In this document: positions 26,801 to 36,433 of the stretch, piece by piece
Layout: every line of letters starts with the position of its first letter
Position numbering within the stretch: position 1 is the first letter of the stretch
Origin: Gammaproteobacteria bacterium
GTDB taxonomy: Bacteria > Pseudomonadota > Gammaproteobacteria > DSM-16500
NCBI GenBank assembly: GCA_021156085.1
Contig: JAJNBC010000011.1
Span: forward strand, 1 to 64,000
Direction of reading: 5' to 3'
DNA: 64,000 nt
The notes under the pieces: model-generated
Databases searched by the model: none
The model's input: only the letters and a program-made list of their open reading frames with translations
What the model was told of the DNA's origin: nothing
Translations under genes and position numbers: made by a program

Positions 26801-26952
26801 TAAGTAGTGGCAACAGTAACAACTGCATTTTCAGTAAAAGGATATTGAAGAACCGGTAATGAACCAATGGACCTCAGTCCTAATGCCAAAATCAGGAGAC
26901 TGATCACAGTTGCTAGCACGGGACGTTTAATAAAGAGATCTGTGAATTTCAT
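23899..26952 (-). CDS. RND efflux pump inner-membrane subunit (HAE1 type)
   Basis: 1017 residues, AcrB/MexB/MdtB-like. Starts FTDLFIKRPVLATVISLLILALG, typical TM1. TM4 carries the proton-relay Asp pair (AIGLVVDDAIIIVENIHRH). Two large periplasmic loops and twelve TM helices are evident. Pumps drugs or toxic lipids across both membranes with the adaptor and outer-membrane subunits encoded directly upstream. Third gene of the operon, 3 bp after the adaptor stop; its stop lies 8 bp from the convergent cyclase gene, leaving no room for a terminator between them. Confidence 0.95.
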   Translation of the reverse strand: MKFTDLFIKRPVLATVISLLILALGLRSIGSLPVLQYPFTENAVVTVATTYTGANPELIAGFITTPLENSIAQASGIDYMTSTSTQGSSTISANLLLNYDPNKAIADINTKVNAVLNQLPKESQQPIISVAIGETIDSMYIGFYSNLLPSNKITDYLVRNVQPKLQAINGVQTAEILGQRTFAMRAWLDPIKLAGHRMTATDVSNKLASNDFISAVGRTKGDMFTVDLTADTGLHTVDEFRNLVLKSQNGAIVRLGDVSRISLGSQNYDSAVQFDGQPSVYVGIKIAPSANLLTVIENVKKMFPDIQQQLPEGLSAKIVYDASAFVNSSIHEVVHSLVEALLIVTAVIFLFLGSVRSVIIPVIAMPLSLIGAFFIMLLLGYSINLLTLLALVLAIGLVVDDAIIIVENIHRHIEAGMRPIPAAMQGAQELAGPIIAISIVLIAVYVPIGFMGGLTGALFTEFAFTLAGAVAISAIIALTLSPMMCSRFLKIQNNGHNKLIKYVDSLFDKLSQLYHRTLSNTLNYVPVIIVFAAIILFSNYFLFISSQAELAPQEDQGILLAMLAAAPNATLDQTQLYSRATNKIFFQFPETDHTFMIDGYNGLNTSIGGMVLKPWDARKRTTNQIQPEVQDLLNQVAGAKIAVFQNSSLPGGGSGLPIQFVIQSTRSFNELNTLTQALITKAWQTGLFLYLDSDLKIDKSQTEITFDRDKASELGLTMEDIGNALGSALSEGYINYFDFAGRSYQVIPQVSQVNRLTDNQLLSYYITAKNGASVPLSTVAKLNHKIVPESLNHFQQLNSTTISAVAFPNITIGEALDKLKAIAKEILPPGYTIDYAGQSRQYVNESSALIVTFFFALIIIYLSLAAQFESFKDPFIVLISVPMSICGAMIFISLGIGGVSLNIYTEVGLVTLIGLISKHGILIVQFANDLQKEGKNRREAVETAAAIRLRPILMTTAAMVLGVIPLITASGAGAASRFNIGLIIATGISIGTLFTLFVVPAMYMLLAENKQEEQPEK

Positions 26953-26955
26953 GAA

Positions 26956-28086
26956 TTATTCATCCACGAGTTTTGATGGGGAGTTATTTTTAGGTATAAT
27001 GCTGTTATTGATAATGACCGCACTTCCATTCTTTAACTTGAGTTGTCCGCTAGTTACTACCTGATCCCCTTCTTTTAACCCTTGAAGAATAGCTACTTGA
27101 TTACCGCGTTTTTCTCCAGTGACGACAAAAGTTTCTTTGGCAATTAAAAGAGGGGCATCTTTTTTATTTTGTTGTATTTTTTTAATGACATACACTAATT
27201 CACCGTAAGGATTAAAGCTAACCGCATTAAGGGGGAGGGTAAGATGAGTTTCCGTTTTTCCTGCATTAACAGTGACAGCAGCAAACATCCCTGGTGATAA
27301 CATGAATTTTGGATTAGCTATAGTAGCTTCCACTTCTGCATTGCGAACATTGGAATCCAGGCCAGGGTTAATAGTTGTAATAACGCCATTAAATTTTAAG
27401 TTAGGAAAAGTGTCTACTGTAATAGCGACTAATTGTCCTGTTTTTATAGTAGCCAATGCTTCTTGCGGGACATAAAAATCTACATACATAGGATCTAGCG
27501 TTTGTAGCATAGTTATTTTATCGCCTGGGTTAATATATTGTCCTGGATTTACCGCAGAAATACCCAAACGACCGCTAAAAGGTGCGCGTATTGTTTTTTG
27601 AGCTATGATGGCGGCTTGGCGTGCCACTTGTGCTTCCGTGTTTTTGAGGTTAGCTATATCTATATCAAGGGTGGCTTTACTAATAGCATGGATTTTAAAT
27701 TGTGCGCTATCTCTTTTGAAAGTGACAGCAGCTAGCTCAGCGTTGGCTTGCAATGCATGTAGCTGAGCCATATCCGGATCAATATCAAGTTGCACCAAAA
27801 GATCATCCTTCTTCACAATCGCGCCAGGAGTGAAGTGAATAGTACGTACCATGCCTGCGAGTTCTGTCGTCACATTGATGCCAAGCACTGCTCGTAAGCT
27901 GCCAGCTGCTTTAAATTGGGGCTGCCAATGATAATATTTGACAGTGGTAGCAGAAACATAAGCAGGAGGCTCTCCCATAGATGCCATATAATGGCCAATG
28001 ATCATTCCACTAATAATTTTATAGCTAAAGATGCCGCCAAATAACAAACTGACAACAATCAGCATTTTTAACATGGGTTTTTTCAT
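26956..28086 (-). CDS. RND efflux periplasmic adaptor (MFP)
   Basis: 376 residues from the ATG at 28086, which overlaps the upstream stop as ATGA; a longer frame from 28110 would add eight residues with no benefit. N-terminal membrane anchor (MLKMLIVVSLLFGGIFSYKI). Lipoyl halves (GMVRTIHFTPGAIVKKDDLLVQLD and IRAPFSGRLGI) flank a short helical hairpin. A beta-barrel and membrane-proximal domain follow (GLKEGDQVVTSGQLKLKNG). Links the RND pump to the outer-membrane channel. Confidence 0.93.
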   Translation of the reverse strand: MKKPMLKMLIVVSLLFGGIFSYKIISGMIIGHYMASMGEPPAYVSATTVKYYHWQPQFKAAGSLRAVLGINVTTELAGMVRTIHFTPGAIVKKDDLLVQLDIDPDMAQLHALQANAELAAVTFKRDSAQFKIHAISKATLDIDIANLKNTEAQVARQAAIIAQKTIRAPFSGRLGISAVNPGQYINPGDKITMLQTLDPMYVDFYVPQEALATIKTGQLVAITVDTFPNLKFNGVITTINPGLDSNVRNAEVEATIANPKFMLSPGMFAAVTVNAGKTETHLTLPLNAVSFNPYGELVYVIKKIQQNKKDAPLLIAKETFVVTGEKRGNQVAILQGLKEGDQVVTSGQLKLKNGSAVIINNSIIPKNNSPSKLVDE

Positions 28087-29555
28087 TCTATAACTGCTCC
28101 GTTCCACCATCCGCCGCCCAATGCCTGAAATAATGCCGCTGTATCTGAGTAACGGGCTGTTTGAGCTTGAATACGCTTGATTAATATTTGTTGATATTGT
28201 TGTTCCGCATTGAGTACGTTGATATAGCTCGTTGCTCCTAGATGAAATTGTTTTTTTGTAAGCAATAGTGTAGCACGGCTTGCTGCTTCAGCGCTCTTTT
28301 GAGCTTTTAATTCTCGGGCATCTATTTCTAAGGCTTGTAAAGAGTCAGCTACATTTTGGAAAGCTTGTAATATTGTTTGCTCATATTGCTCGTAGGCTTG
28401 TTCATAGGCAGCTATAGCCGCGCGGCGTTGTGCTCGCAAGGCATCCCCATTAAAGATAGGTTGTAACAATTGGCCTCCGATAGCCCATACATTCGAGATA
28501 GGATGGAATAATGTGTTGAGAGTATTTGATGTCCACCCATAGTTGCCATTGAGAGTAATTTGTGGGTATAAATTAGCGGTAGCCACCCCGACTTGTGCGC
28601 TAGCTTGGTGTAATAATGCTTCTGCTGCTTGGATATCCGGCCGCTGACGTACTAAAGAGGAAGGTAATGAAAGAGGCAGTTGCGTAGGTAAAATTAGTTT
28701 ATCTAAATTAATATTAGGAAGCTGGCTTTGGTTGGGTGTCGATCCTACTAGCACGGCCAATGCATGTTGTGATTGAGCAAGAGTTTTTTCAAGTGGGGGC
28801 AAAAGAGCGCGCGTTTGTTCGAGCAATGTCTGCTGCGACAAGACATTTTCTTTCGAAGCTCCTCCCAGATTGAATTGTTTTTTAAGAATACTTAACTGCT
28901 CGACATCAGCCTGAATAAGTTGCTGTGTTGCTGTAATTTGTGCTTGCAAGGAAGCGACAGTAATGGCGGTAGTAACAATATTTGCGGTCAAGCTTAGATA
29001 GGCAGCATTTAGCTCATAATATTCATAATCTACGCGGGCACGCCCTGCCTCAATCTGGCGTCGTACATTGCCAAATATATCTAACGCATATGTTACATTG
29101 ATGGAGGCATTATACAAATTAAAAACGCTTGAAGGTACGCTTCCTCCAATTGAGGAACTAGCAAAGCTTTGGCGCTGAGGAGTGAATTGAGCGCTAATGG
29201 ATGGAAATAAAAGTGTACCTATTTGCGCATTGAAATTTTCTTGCGCTTGGCGCAAGGCGGCTTTGGCAGCAGCTAAATTAGGGCTATTGGCTAGACCGGC
29301 ACGAATGAGATTGTTGAGTTGTACTGAATGATATAAAGCCCACCAGGCTGCTGGGATAGCTTGGCCTGGCAAAAAGTGCTGTGCTTTACCAGCATTGCCC
29401 GCAGTAGCTATGGAAGCAGTCTTCTCAGGAAAAGAGAGAGGGGCATAAGTTTTCGCTGTAGGAGGAGAAGGAGGCTGAAAATCCGGGCCAACTGCGCACC
29501 CCCCTACAGTGAGACTTGCTATTAATGTGATAAGGGAGTATTTGATTTGGGGCAC
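28083..29555 (-). CDS. RND efflux outer-membrane lipoprotein (OprM/NodT family)
   Basis: 490 residues. Signal peptide with lipobox: LIASLTVGGCAVGPDFQPP, lipidated Cys20. Two OEP repeats with long helices (about 70-270 and 290-480); PDIQAAEALLHQASAQVGVATANLYPQI is characteristic. Forms the trimeric outer-membrane duct. First gene of the three-gene efflux operon; overlap of 4 bp with the adaptor gene. Confidence 0.93.
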   Translation of the reverse strand: MPQIKYSLITLIASLTVGGCAVGPDFQPPSPPTAKTYAPLSFPEKTASIATAGNAGKAQHFLPGQAIPAAWWALYHSVQLNNLIRAGLANSPNLAAAKAALRQAQENFNAQIGTLLFPSISAQFTPQRQSFASSSIGGSVPSSVFNLYNASINVTYALDIFGNVRRQIEAGRARVDYEYYELNAAYLSLTANIVTTAITVASLQAQITATQQLIQADVEQLSILKKQFNLGGASKENVLSQQTLLEQTRALLPPLEKTLAQSQHALAVLVGSTPNQSQLPNINLDKLILPTQLPLSLPSSLVRQRPDIQAAEALLHQASAQVGVATANLYPQITLNGNYGWTSNTLNTLFHPISNVWAIGGQLLQPIFNGDALRAQRRAAIAAYEQAYEQYEQTILQAFQNVADSLQALEIDARELKAQKSAEAASRATLLLTKKQFHLGATSYINVLNAEQQYQQILIKRIQAQTARYSDTAALFQALGGGWWNGAVIE

Positions 29556-29682
29556 AACTTGATCTCATTCTAGCGTCAAAATTTAATTTATGGTGCTACA
29601 TTCTACAGGACTGTATTGCGCTACGCTAGAATAGAAAGCTATTTTGTCGTCAACCTCTAAAAGGCGTAGGGAGATATCGACG

Positions 29683-32600
29683 CTAAGGACGACTTGGTGA
29701 TTTATTTCTAGGTGTAGGATAATCCATATCAGTATTCTGGGAGGCAGTAGGTGTACGTGGTGATGCACTGAAAAATGAGGCGCTCCTTCTGCTCAATGTT
29801 GCACGGATGTCTGCTATAATTCGACTAATTCTTGATAGCGGCTTTTGAAAATCTTCTGTGCTCAAGTGATCATTATCCGCGCTGAATATGCTTTGTGATC
29901 TTGCAATAGCGGTTCCTAATTTCCCCTGGTTTAGCTGGGTTGTGTTCGGATAGCGGACTTTTAATAATTTTTCATGATCTTCTGCTAAGCTATGCCCTAA
30001 AGCAACGGCCAGAGAAGCAAGCCCTTCATAGTCCGCAGGGGTTTTTTTTGCTTCACTTTTTATCTCCCTAAATTTTTCTAGATAAGTTAGTACTAATTCT
30101 CGTTTTTTCTTAGGCAGTGGGTCACCTAGGGTACGTTGGAGTTCAGTTAATTTTTCTCCTCGTCCAAATGTTGAAAGATAATCCTCTAATATAGTTTCAA
30201 TATTAGATAACTGTTTATCTAAGTTATTGAGATTAGCTTGACGAACGCTGAGAAGTTGAATATCTTGCATCCATTCTTGATATTGTCTTTCTACTTCTTG
30301 CTTAATTTTATCTATTTCTTGTAGTGATAAGCGACATTCTACTGAAATATCTTTTTTTCTGGCCAAAGGGGGGGATTTTATTTTTAAAGCATCCACAACA
30401 GTAGTCAGTGTTTTCATCGCATTAGCGGCTTCCAATTTTTTCATCTCAAGCAAGCGCTCTATTTTTTCCAGAGCTTCTGTTTTTTGAGAAGCAAGCATTT
30501 CAGAGTCTAAGATGGCATTTCGCAGAGTTTGAGTCATAGATTCAACTTGGTCTATCAAAATTTTATGTGGTTCTCCCATTAAGTCTTCTTTAACTTGATG
30601 CCAGAATGCGTAAGAAGCTTCGACAGTTAAAAGTTCAAGATATTTCGCTTGACTGGAGCCAAATGCTTCTTTTTGCAATTCAAGTACAATACCTCGAGCA
30701 AAAGAACTGTTTTTGCAAAGAAGCATAGCCGAAAAGAATTCCCGTAATTTCATTTCCGCATCGCTGCCTGGCGATAAGCATGTTTTTGTAAATGTTTCCA
30801 AAAGTATCATTAACTTATTTTGCCCTTCTTTTGTTTTATAAATTTCTATGATTTTTTCATTGTCTAAGGCAGTATCGGGGTTGAGCGCTTTATAAATTTC
30901 AAGTACCACGTTTTTATTATCTTCTAAGAAAATTAAAAAATCTCGATTTTCTTTTTCATGAGCGCCCTCTTTATAATTAAAAGAAAAAATCTTGACTAAA
31001 GATTCAAAATACAAAGCACGATCACCTTTAATGTGGAGATTGGTTTTTTCCAGTAAACATTCTTGCTTTACTATTTTAGAAGCATGTGCATTGGCAAAGA
31101 TAAGGTTGGCCATGGCAGTATCTTCGTGAGCCAGGCGTCCTAGAAATAAACCAATTTTGTTCATAGTCTCACGTTCTGGATGATTAAGTTTCCATACTGT
31201 ATCCAAAGATTTCCCCGCTGTGGTAGCGGCTTGCTCTAAAGCCAATGCATGGTGTCCGTAATAATCCACCAGGAATTGTATGAAATTCTCAGGAGTTAAT
31301 CTTAATTGCTCGATATCTAAATGAATTCTGTTTTCAAGCGTTTTTTCAAATAACTCTATGAGAATCGTTGCTTGTTTGGAGGGCGTATCATTTAGGTTTT
31401 TTGAAAGCATGGCTAATACTTGTTTTGTCTCTAATCTACTTAAAGCATTGATTAAATCTTTTCGTAGAATATTTTTGTCATGGCTTTTCAAAATAGGATC
31501 GTCAAGCTCAAAATCGGTGTAGTTTGCTAATGTGGCTTCAATAGCAAGAGCATGTCCTAGTGAAGGATCAATTTCATACACTTGTTGAATAAAAATTTTA
31601 ATTTGCTGGGGACTGGCTGCAAAAGTAGAAGCAAGGCTGGATACTTCTTTTCGAGTAAGAGAAGTAGGACGGCTTTCTCCGCGTATATCGGCCAGTAATC
31701 CCACTAATTTTCGTTTTTTTCCTAGATTGATTCGGCTGTCTTCATGGCTTTGCTTGGCTGCTTCTATTAATGCGATTAATCCATCATTTTTTAGAGTGCG
31801 AAGAGCAAATTCTTTTTGCATCTTTTTGTGTTGATCCAGAGCTTCTGTATATCTTTCTATATCAAGGAGTTTTTCTTGTGATTCTTTTTTAGAGCAGTTT
31901 GTAATCTTAATGAGCAAATCGAGTTCGGCTTGAGGCCAAGGTTTTTGGAGCGACGGAGAGGGTGCTGTGATTTTTCTAGCTATTTCTAGTCCGCGTTTTA
32001 AATAACCTTGCTTTCCTTTTTCTTCTAGCTGGCGCTTGTTTTCTCCGATTGCTTTGAGAATTTTTTTCCTTAAATTTAATAGGTTATTATTTTCACTCTC
32101 TTTTATTTTATCATTGATAGCTTTTAATAGAGTTCTTTTTTTCTCTAGCGTTAAATCAGATAATAAACGATTTTCGAGATTATCTATGGCCATGCGTTCA
32201 TCTTCGGATAAAGGCATAAACTGCTTTATGATTAATAAGTCGAATAACAGGCTTTGGGCTTTTTCTTCTAGGGTTTCTATGAGGGGTAATGTCCCATATC
32301 GTTCCCCCGCAAGGCTGGGTTGTGAAATATCTTTAGCAAATTCATTATACCATTTTAGTTTCTCTGTAATTTCATTAAAAAAATTAAATTCTTGCTGATA
32401 TTTTTTTTCTTCTTTTTTGGCTTCCTGCAGCTTTTCTTCGAGTTGCATTCTCGTTTTTTCACTATACCCCAAAGGATTAGTGAATACGCCTAGATTTCGT
32501 TCTTGATAAACACTTTCCAGATTGTCAAATAAAGGACGCATGTTTTCTAATAAAAATCCGAAACGTAGATTATGCCGAAACTCAACCTCATGAGTAGACT

Positions 32601-34002
32601 GTGCTAGCTGCTCTAGCTTTTCAAAAGCCATATCTTTTCCATAAATTAACATCGCATTTATTAATTGATCTGTTATTGCTTCATAATTTTCAACCATTGA
32701 TTCCCTGTTTGTTATCTGAAAATCTACGCTTGGCCAACGAATTTTCCAATAATGATTCAATGCAATTTGGCTGTGTTTTATTAATTGTAAATGTGCTTCT
32801 GCACCTGGATTTTCCCAGTAACCTTTGGCTAATTGATTCGTTGCCCAGATGACATTAAAGATTGCTTTTACGTTTTGACTGAGAGGGGTCTCTTGTCCGT
32901 CTTCTAAATAGTTGTAATAGCCATCCTGATCGATAGTTGATTTCTTAAGTGCCGCCTCAGTGCGTTCTATAAAATCAACTTGCGTTGGATCCAAAGTTAT
33001 TCCTCTTTTTTCTGCATCATCTGTGAAATTTTTTAGTAATTCATGCAGTTTTTTTGTACCCGATAGAGCGCTTCGTAAGGGTTCAATCAATACAAGCCAT
33101 TCGCCACGTTCTTGAGCACGAGGATTCCAGCGTAAGGCAAGATTAGCTTGAATATTTTTCCTATCTTCGTCGTTAAGTTGGAATAGAGATTTTTTTCCTA
33201 AAATCTGTCTTAGCTTTGGAACATCATCGATGTGAACTAGATAAGGATTTCGCCTTTCGTCTAAGTAAATAAGCTCCCAATTCTTTTCGCTTGCTTTTAT
33301 CAATAGATAGGAATTAGGTTTAAATTTACTAAAGTCGTTTGGGAGATTATCTATGAGCTCACATGCTATTTCTTCTTTGGCCTCATATTCTTGCTCGGGT
33401 TTTGCGGGCGCAGTAGGTCTATTTGTTTCAAGATAAGTGGTCATTAAATTAGAAAGAACTTCTCCTAGGTTCGAAAATTCACTATTTAAAATTGCTTGAG
33501 GCGATAGATGAAAGAGAGAGTGGGCTGCAGAGGCAAGTTGTGTCATGACATCTTGCGGTAATTCGGCTGCTGCAGCTATTTTTGCTATAGCTTGTAAGTG
33601 AGTATAAAGTTGCTGAGCAGCATGATAAGCATCTATCCCCTGTGTTATTCTCTCAGCTTCTTTTTCTTCTTGCGAGGGAGGTTGTCCTGCTGCGGCAATA
33701 GAGGGCATTACTCCCAGTATTTCATCCAAGATGACACCCTTTACCCCTCCACGTTGGTAGCGATTTAGGACTTCATTTGCCCCTCGAGCCACCGTTTCTG
33801 CTTCTTGCAGGGCAAATAGACAATGTTTAGCCAACTGCACGAGCGCAGGATCAGACTCTTTGGGTGGCGTGACTTCTCCATTCTCATCCCACACCATTTT
33901 TTGAGCGTAATCAGCAAGAGAGTGCCTTAAGGTGTCGCTTAATTTCGTATGTGCATTTTGCAACACGCTTTCTGGGTGAGCTTTGTTGTTTCTAGGCTGC
34001 AT
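29683..34002 (-). CDS. 1439-residue orphan protein, candidate secreted effector
   Basis: A very long intact frame with no family I can name. It is Lys/Glu/Leu-rich and mostly helical, with strong coiled-coil character around 510-560 (KLQEAKKEEKKYQQEFNFF) and about 1180-1300. It has no signal peptide and no membrane helix. The C-terminal 60 residues change to a low-complexity Ser/Pro/Thr/Arg tail (SRRSASFFSASPRTPTASQ, ending NKSPSRP), the kind of flexible polar tail seen in type IVB effectors. The start ATG at 34002 is preceded by CTCCAGG on the plus strand, meaning CCTGGAG on its own strand. It stands alone between the efflux operon and tRNA-fMet. Effector status is inference; a cytoskeletal-like or scaffold protein is the alternative. 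Confidence 0.7.
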   Translation of the reverse strand: MQPRNNKAHPESVLQNAHTKLSDTLRHSLADYAQKMVWDENGEVTPPKESDPALVQLAKHCLFALQEAETVARGANEVLNRYQRGGVKGVILDEILGVMPSIAAAGQPPSQEEKEAERITQGIDAYHAAQQLYTHLQAIAKIAAAAELPQDVMTQLASAAHSLFHLSPQAILNSEFSNLGEVLSNLMTTYLETNRPTAPAKPEQEYEAKEEIACELIDNLPNDFSKFKPNSYLLIKASEKNWELIYLDERRNPYLVHIDDVPKLRQILGKKSLFQLNDEDRKNIQANLALRWNPRAQERGEWLVLIEPLRSALSGTKKLHELLKNFTDDAEKRGITLDPTQVDFIERTEAALKKSTIDQDGYYNYLEDGQETPLSQNVKAIFNVIWATNQLAKGYWENPGAEAHLQLIKHSQIALNHYWKIRWPSVDFQITNRESMVENYEAITDQLINAMLIYGKDMAFEKLEQLAQSTHEVEFRHNLRFGFLLENMRPLFDNLESVYQERNLGVFTNPLGYSEKTRMQLEEKLQEAKKEEKKYQQEFNFFNEITEKLKWYNEFAKDISQPSLAGERYGTLPLIETLEEKAQSLLFDLLIIKQFMPLSEDERMAIDNLENRLLSDLTLEKKRTLLKAINDKIKESENNNLLNLRKKILKAIGENKRQLEEKGKQGYLKRGLEIARKITAPSPSLQKPWPQAELDLLIKITNCSKKESQEKLLDIERYTEALDQHKKMQKEFALRTLKNDGLIALIEAAKQSHEDSRINLGKKRKLVGLLADIRGESRPTSLTRKEVSSLASTFAASPQQIKIFIQQVYEIDPSLGHALAIEATLANYTDFELDDPILKSHDKNILRKDLINALSRLETKQVLAMLSKNLNDTPSKQATILIELFEKTLENRIHLDIEQLRLTPENFIQFLVDYYGHHALALEQAATTAGKSLDTVWKLNHPERETMNKIGLFLGRLAHEDTAMANLIFANAHASKIVKQECLLEKTNLHIKGDRALYFESLVKIFSFNYKEGAHEKENRDFLIFLEDNKNVVLEIYKALNPDTALDNEKIIEIYKTKEGQNKLMILLETFTKTCLSPGSDAEMKLREFFSAMLLCKNSSFARGIVLELQKEAFGSSQAKYLELLTVEASYAFWHQVKEDLMGEPHKILIDQVESMTQTLRNAILDSEMLASQKTEALEKIERLLEMKKLEAANAMKTLTTVVDALKIKSPPLARKKDISVECRLSLQEIDKIKQEVERQYQEWMQDIQLLSVRQANLNNLDKQLSNIETILEDYLSTFGRGEKLTELQRTLGDPLPKKKRELVLTYLEKFREIKSEAKKTPADYEGLASLAVALGHSLAEDHEKLLKVRYPNTTQLNQGKLGTAIARSQSIFSADNDHLSTEDFQKPLSRISRIIADIRATLSRRSASFFSASPRTPTASQNTDMDYPTPRNKSPSRP

Positions 34003-34176
34003 GGCAAATCTCCAGGAGGTGTGAGATTCTTATGTATATCTTTCTTTCAGTATAGTTAGGATTTGTGAAATTATTAGATGAAGAATTTCTTTAGCAAGGA
34101 AGAAATTTAATTTTAATTATTATTCATAGGGTTATTAATAAACTTGGCCCAGTTTTAGTGCTGCTACATTTTAATC

Positions 34177-34206
34177 TTGAAATATATACTCTATTCACTA
34201 TAGAAT
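34177..34206 (+). promoter_or_regulatory. promoter of tRNA-fMet and the nusA operon
   Basis: TTGAAA (34177-34182) and TATAGAAT (34199-34206), giving a 16- or 18-bp spacer, about 12-19 bp before the tRNA. Confidence 0.55.
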
Positions 34207-34217
34207 AGCGCCGTTAT

Positions 34218-34294
<77 letters not shown>

Positions 34295-34316
34295 AAGAAA
34301 AGATTAAAAAAAAGAG

Positions 34317-34339
34317 AAAACCCCACTTGGGGTTTTTTT
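34317..34339 (+). terminator. intrinsic terminator after tRNA-fMet
   Basis: AAAACCCC-ACTT-GGGGTTTT followed by more T. It lies between the tRNA and rimP, so operon expression must involve read-through, as in the E. coli metY operon. Confidence 0.85.
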
Positions 34340-34395
34340 GTTTAAGATTCTGGTATGTGAAGATACACAGAGTTAAGAATGATTTTGAATGCAAG

Positions 34396-34863
34396 ATGAA
34401 GGCAAAAGTGAATGCAATAGTACGTGACCGTTTGGCTCTTTTAGTACAGGCAATGGGCTATGAATTTGTGGGTTGTGAATACCATGCTCAAGGTCGATAT
34501 AGTGTATTGCGAGTTTATATCGACAATGAAACGGGCGTTACACTAACAGATTGCTCACACGTGAGTGAACAAATGAGTGCGGTATTGGATGTAGAAGATC
34601 TTATTCGAGGACCTTATTCCTTGGAAGTTTCTTCTCCTGGGGTGGATAGGCCGTTATTTGAGATTGCCCATTACCAAAAATATGTGGGTAACCGGATTAA
34701 AGTGCGTACCTGGGTGCCCATCCAAAATCAACGTCACTTTGTAGGAATTTTGTCGCGAGTAGAAGGGAATAGTATTTATCTTCTGATTGATGCAGAAGAA
34801 AGGATTTTACCTTTTTCTGACATAGAAAGGGCAAATATAGTAACGGATATCCGTGGAAAATGA
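34396..34863 (+). CDS. rimP: ribosome maturation factor RimP
   Basis: 155 residues from the ATG at 34396 ([29 protein letters not shown]). The frame is open back to 34327 across the terminator, so that longer start is not credible. Typical middle motif [10 protein letters not shown] near residue 73. Assists 30S subunit maturation. Its stop is 10 bp before nusA. Confidence 0.95.
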   Translation: MKAKVNAIVRDRLALLVQAMGYEFVGCEYHAQGRYSVLRVYIDNETGVTLTDCSHVSEQMSAVLDVEDLIRGPYSLEVSSPGVDRPLFEIAHYQKYVGNRIKVRTWVPIQNQRHFVGILSRVEGNSIYLLIDAEERILPFSDIERANIVTDIRGK

Positions 34864-34873
34864 GGTTGACGCT

Positions 34874-36400
34874 ATGAATAAAGAAATTTTGTTAGTTGTA
34901 GAAGCCGTTTCCAATGAGAAAGGTGTGGAAAGTGGTGTTATATTCGAAGCAATTGAAGCAGCCTTAGAAATGGCGACTAAAAAACGTGCTGGCGAAGAAA
35001 TAGATGTGAAAGTGACGATAGACCAGAAAACAGGTGATTATAAAACAGTGCGTCGTTGGTTAGTCATAGCAGATGAGGATGAAGATAATGAAGTAGAAGA
35101 TGGCGGAGGCGATGGGTGTCTGACTCGTTTAAATCTGACTCAAGCTCGCGAACGCAACTCAAAAATCAAAGTCGGTGAGTATATTGAAGAGCCAATCGAA
35201 TCAATAGAATTTGGCCGTATTGCTGCGCAAAAGGCTAAGCAGGTTATTGTACAAAAAGTACAGGAAGCCGAACGTGCGCAGGTGGTAAGTGCTTATAAAG
35301 AACGTTTAGGCCAATTAGTTACAGGCGTTGTTAAAAAAGTGACCCGTGAATTCATTATTTTAGATTTAGGCAATAATGCCGAAGCGGTATTGTCGCGTTC
35401 CGATATGATTCCTCATGAAGCAATGCGTATAGGTGATCGTGTGCGTGCTTATCTTGCAGATGTGCGTGCGGAGGTGAAAGGCCCCATGATGATATTGAGC
35501 CGTGTACTTCCTGAAATGTTAATTGAATTATTTAAAATTGAAGTGCCAGAAATTGGGGAAGAATTGATTGAGGTTAAGGCAGCTGCACGTGATCCAGGTT
35601 CTCGTGCCAAGATTGCTGTCAAAACTAATGATGGCCGTATTGACCCTATTGGAGCATGCGTGGGTATGCGTGGTTCGCGCGTTCAAGCTGTTTCTAGTGA
35701 GCTAGGCGGTGAACGGGTAGATATCGTGCTCTGGGATGATAATCCCGCACAACTCGTGATTAATGCGATGGCACCTGCTGAAGTGGCGTCTATTGTGGTG
35801 GATGAGGATAGCCATACAATGGATATTGCTGTGAAAGAAGAGCAGCTTTCGCAAGCGATTGGACGTAATGGCCAAAATGTTCGCTTGGCAAGTGATCTCA
35901 CAGGATGGAAGTTGAATGTGATGACCGAAGAGCAAGCTAAAACCAAATCAGCTAAAGAAGAAGAAGGTAATTTACAGTTATTTATGGATAAACTCAGCAT
36001 TGACGAAGATGTTGCGCAAATATTGGCGGAAGAAGGGTTTACCTCGTTAGAAGAAATTGCATATGTACCATTACAGGAAATGTTAGAGATCGAAGGATTT
36101 GATCAGCCTTTGGTAGAAACCTTGCGTGAGCGTGCCAAAGCAGCATTGCTAACGAAAGCTATTGCAGAAGAACAGCAATTAGCTAAAACTGAGCCTGCGG
36201 CAGATTTGTTGGAGATAGAAGGCATGACTAGACATTTAGCCTATATCTTAGCGAATCATGGGATTGTTACTCGGGAAGATTTAGCAGAGCAGTCCGTAGA
36301 TGATCTACTTGAAATTAGCGAAACAAAGTTAGATGAGAAAAATGCAGCTAAATTGATTATGATAGCGCGTAAGCCATGGTTTGATGACGCAAGTGCATAA
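34874..36400 (+). CDS. nusA: transcription elongation/antitermination factor NusA
   Basis: 508 residues from the ATG at 34874, with TGAGG nine bases upstream; the in-frame GTG at 34853 is rejected as it overlaps rimP. Domains: N-terminal RNAP-binding (1-130), S1 (about 135-200, [21 protein letters not shown]), two KH (about 225-345, [14 protein letters not shown] and [14 protein letters not shown]), two acidic repeats (about 375-430 and 445-505). Controls pausing, termination and antitermination. Confidence 0.97.
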   Translation: MNKEILLVVEAVSNEKGVESGVIFEAIEAALEMATKKRAGEEIDVKVTIDQKTGDYKTVRRWLVIADEDEDNEVEDGGGDGCLTRLNLTQARERNSKIKVGEYIEEPIESIEFGRIAAQKAKQVIVQKVQEAERAQVVSAYKERLGQLVTGVVKKVTREFIILDLGNNAEAVLSRSDMIPHEAMRIGDRVRAYLADVRAEVKGPMMILSRVLPEMLIELFKIEVPEIGEELIEVKAAARDPGSRAKIAVKTNDGRIDPIGACVGMRGSRVQAVSSELGGERVDIVLWDDNPAQLVINAMAPAEVASIVVDEDSHTMDIAVKEEQLSQAIGRNGQNVRLASDLTGWKLNVMTEEQAKTKSAKEEEGNLQLFMDKLSIDEDVAQILAEEGFTSLEEIAYVPLQEMLEIEGFDQPLVETLRERAKAALLTKAIAEEQQLAKTEPAADLLEIEGMTRHLAYILANHGIVTREDLAEQSVDDLLEISETKLDEKNAAKLIMIARKPWFDDASA

Positions 36401-36433
36401 ATACTTTGGTTTGAAGTGCAGAGAGGAACTTAG

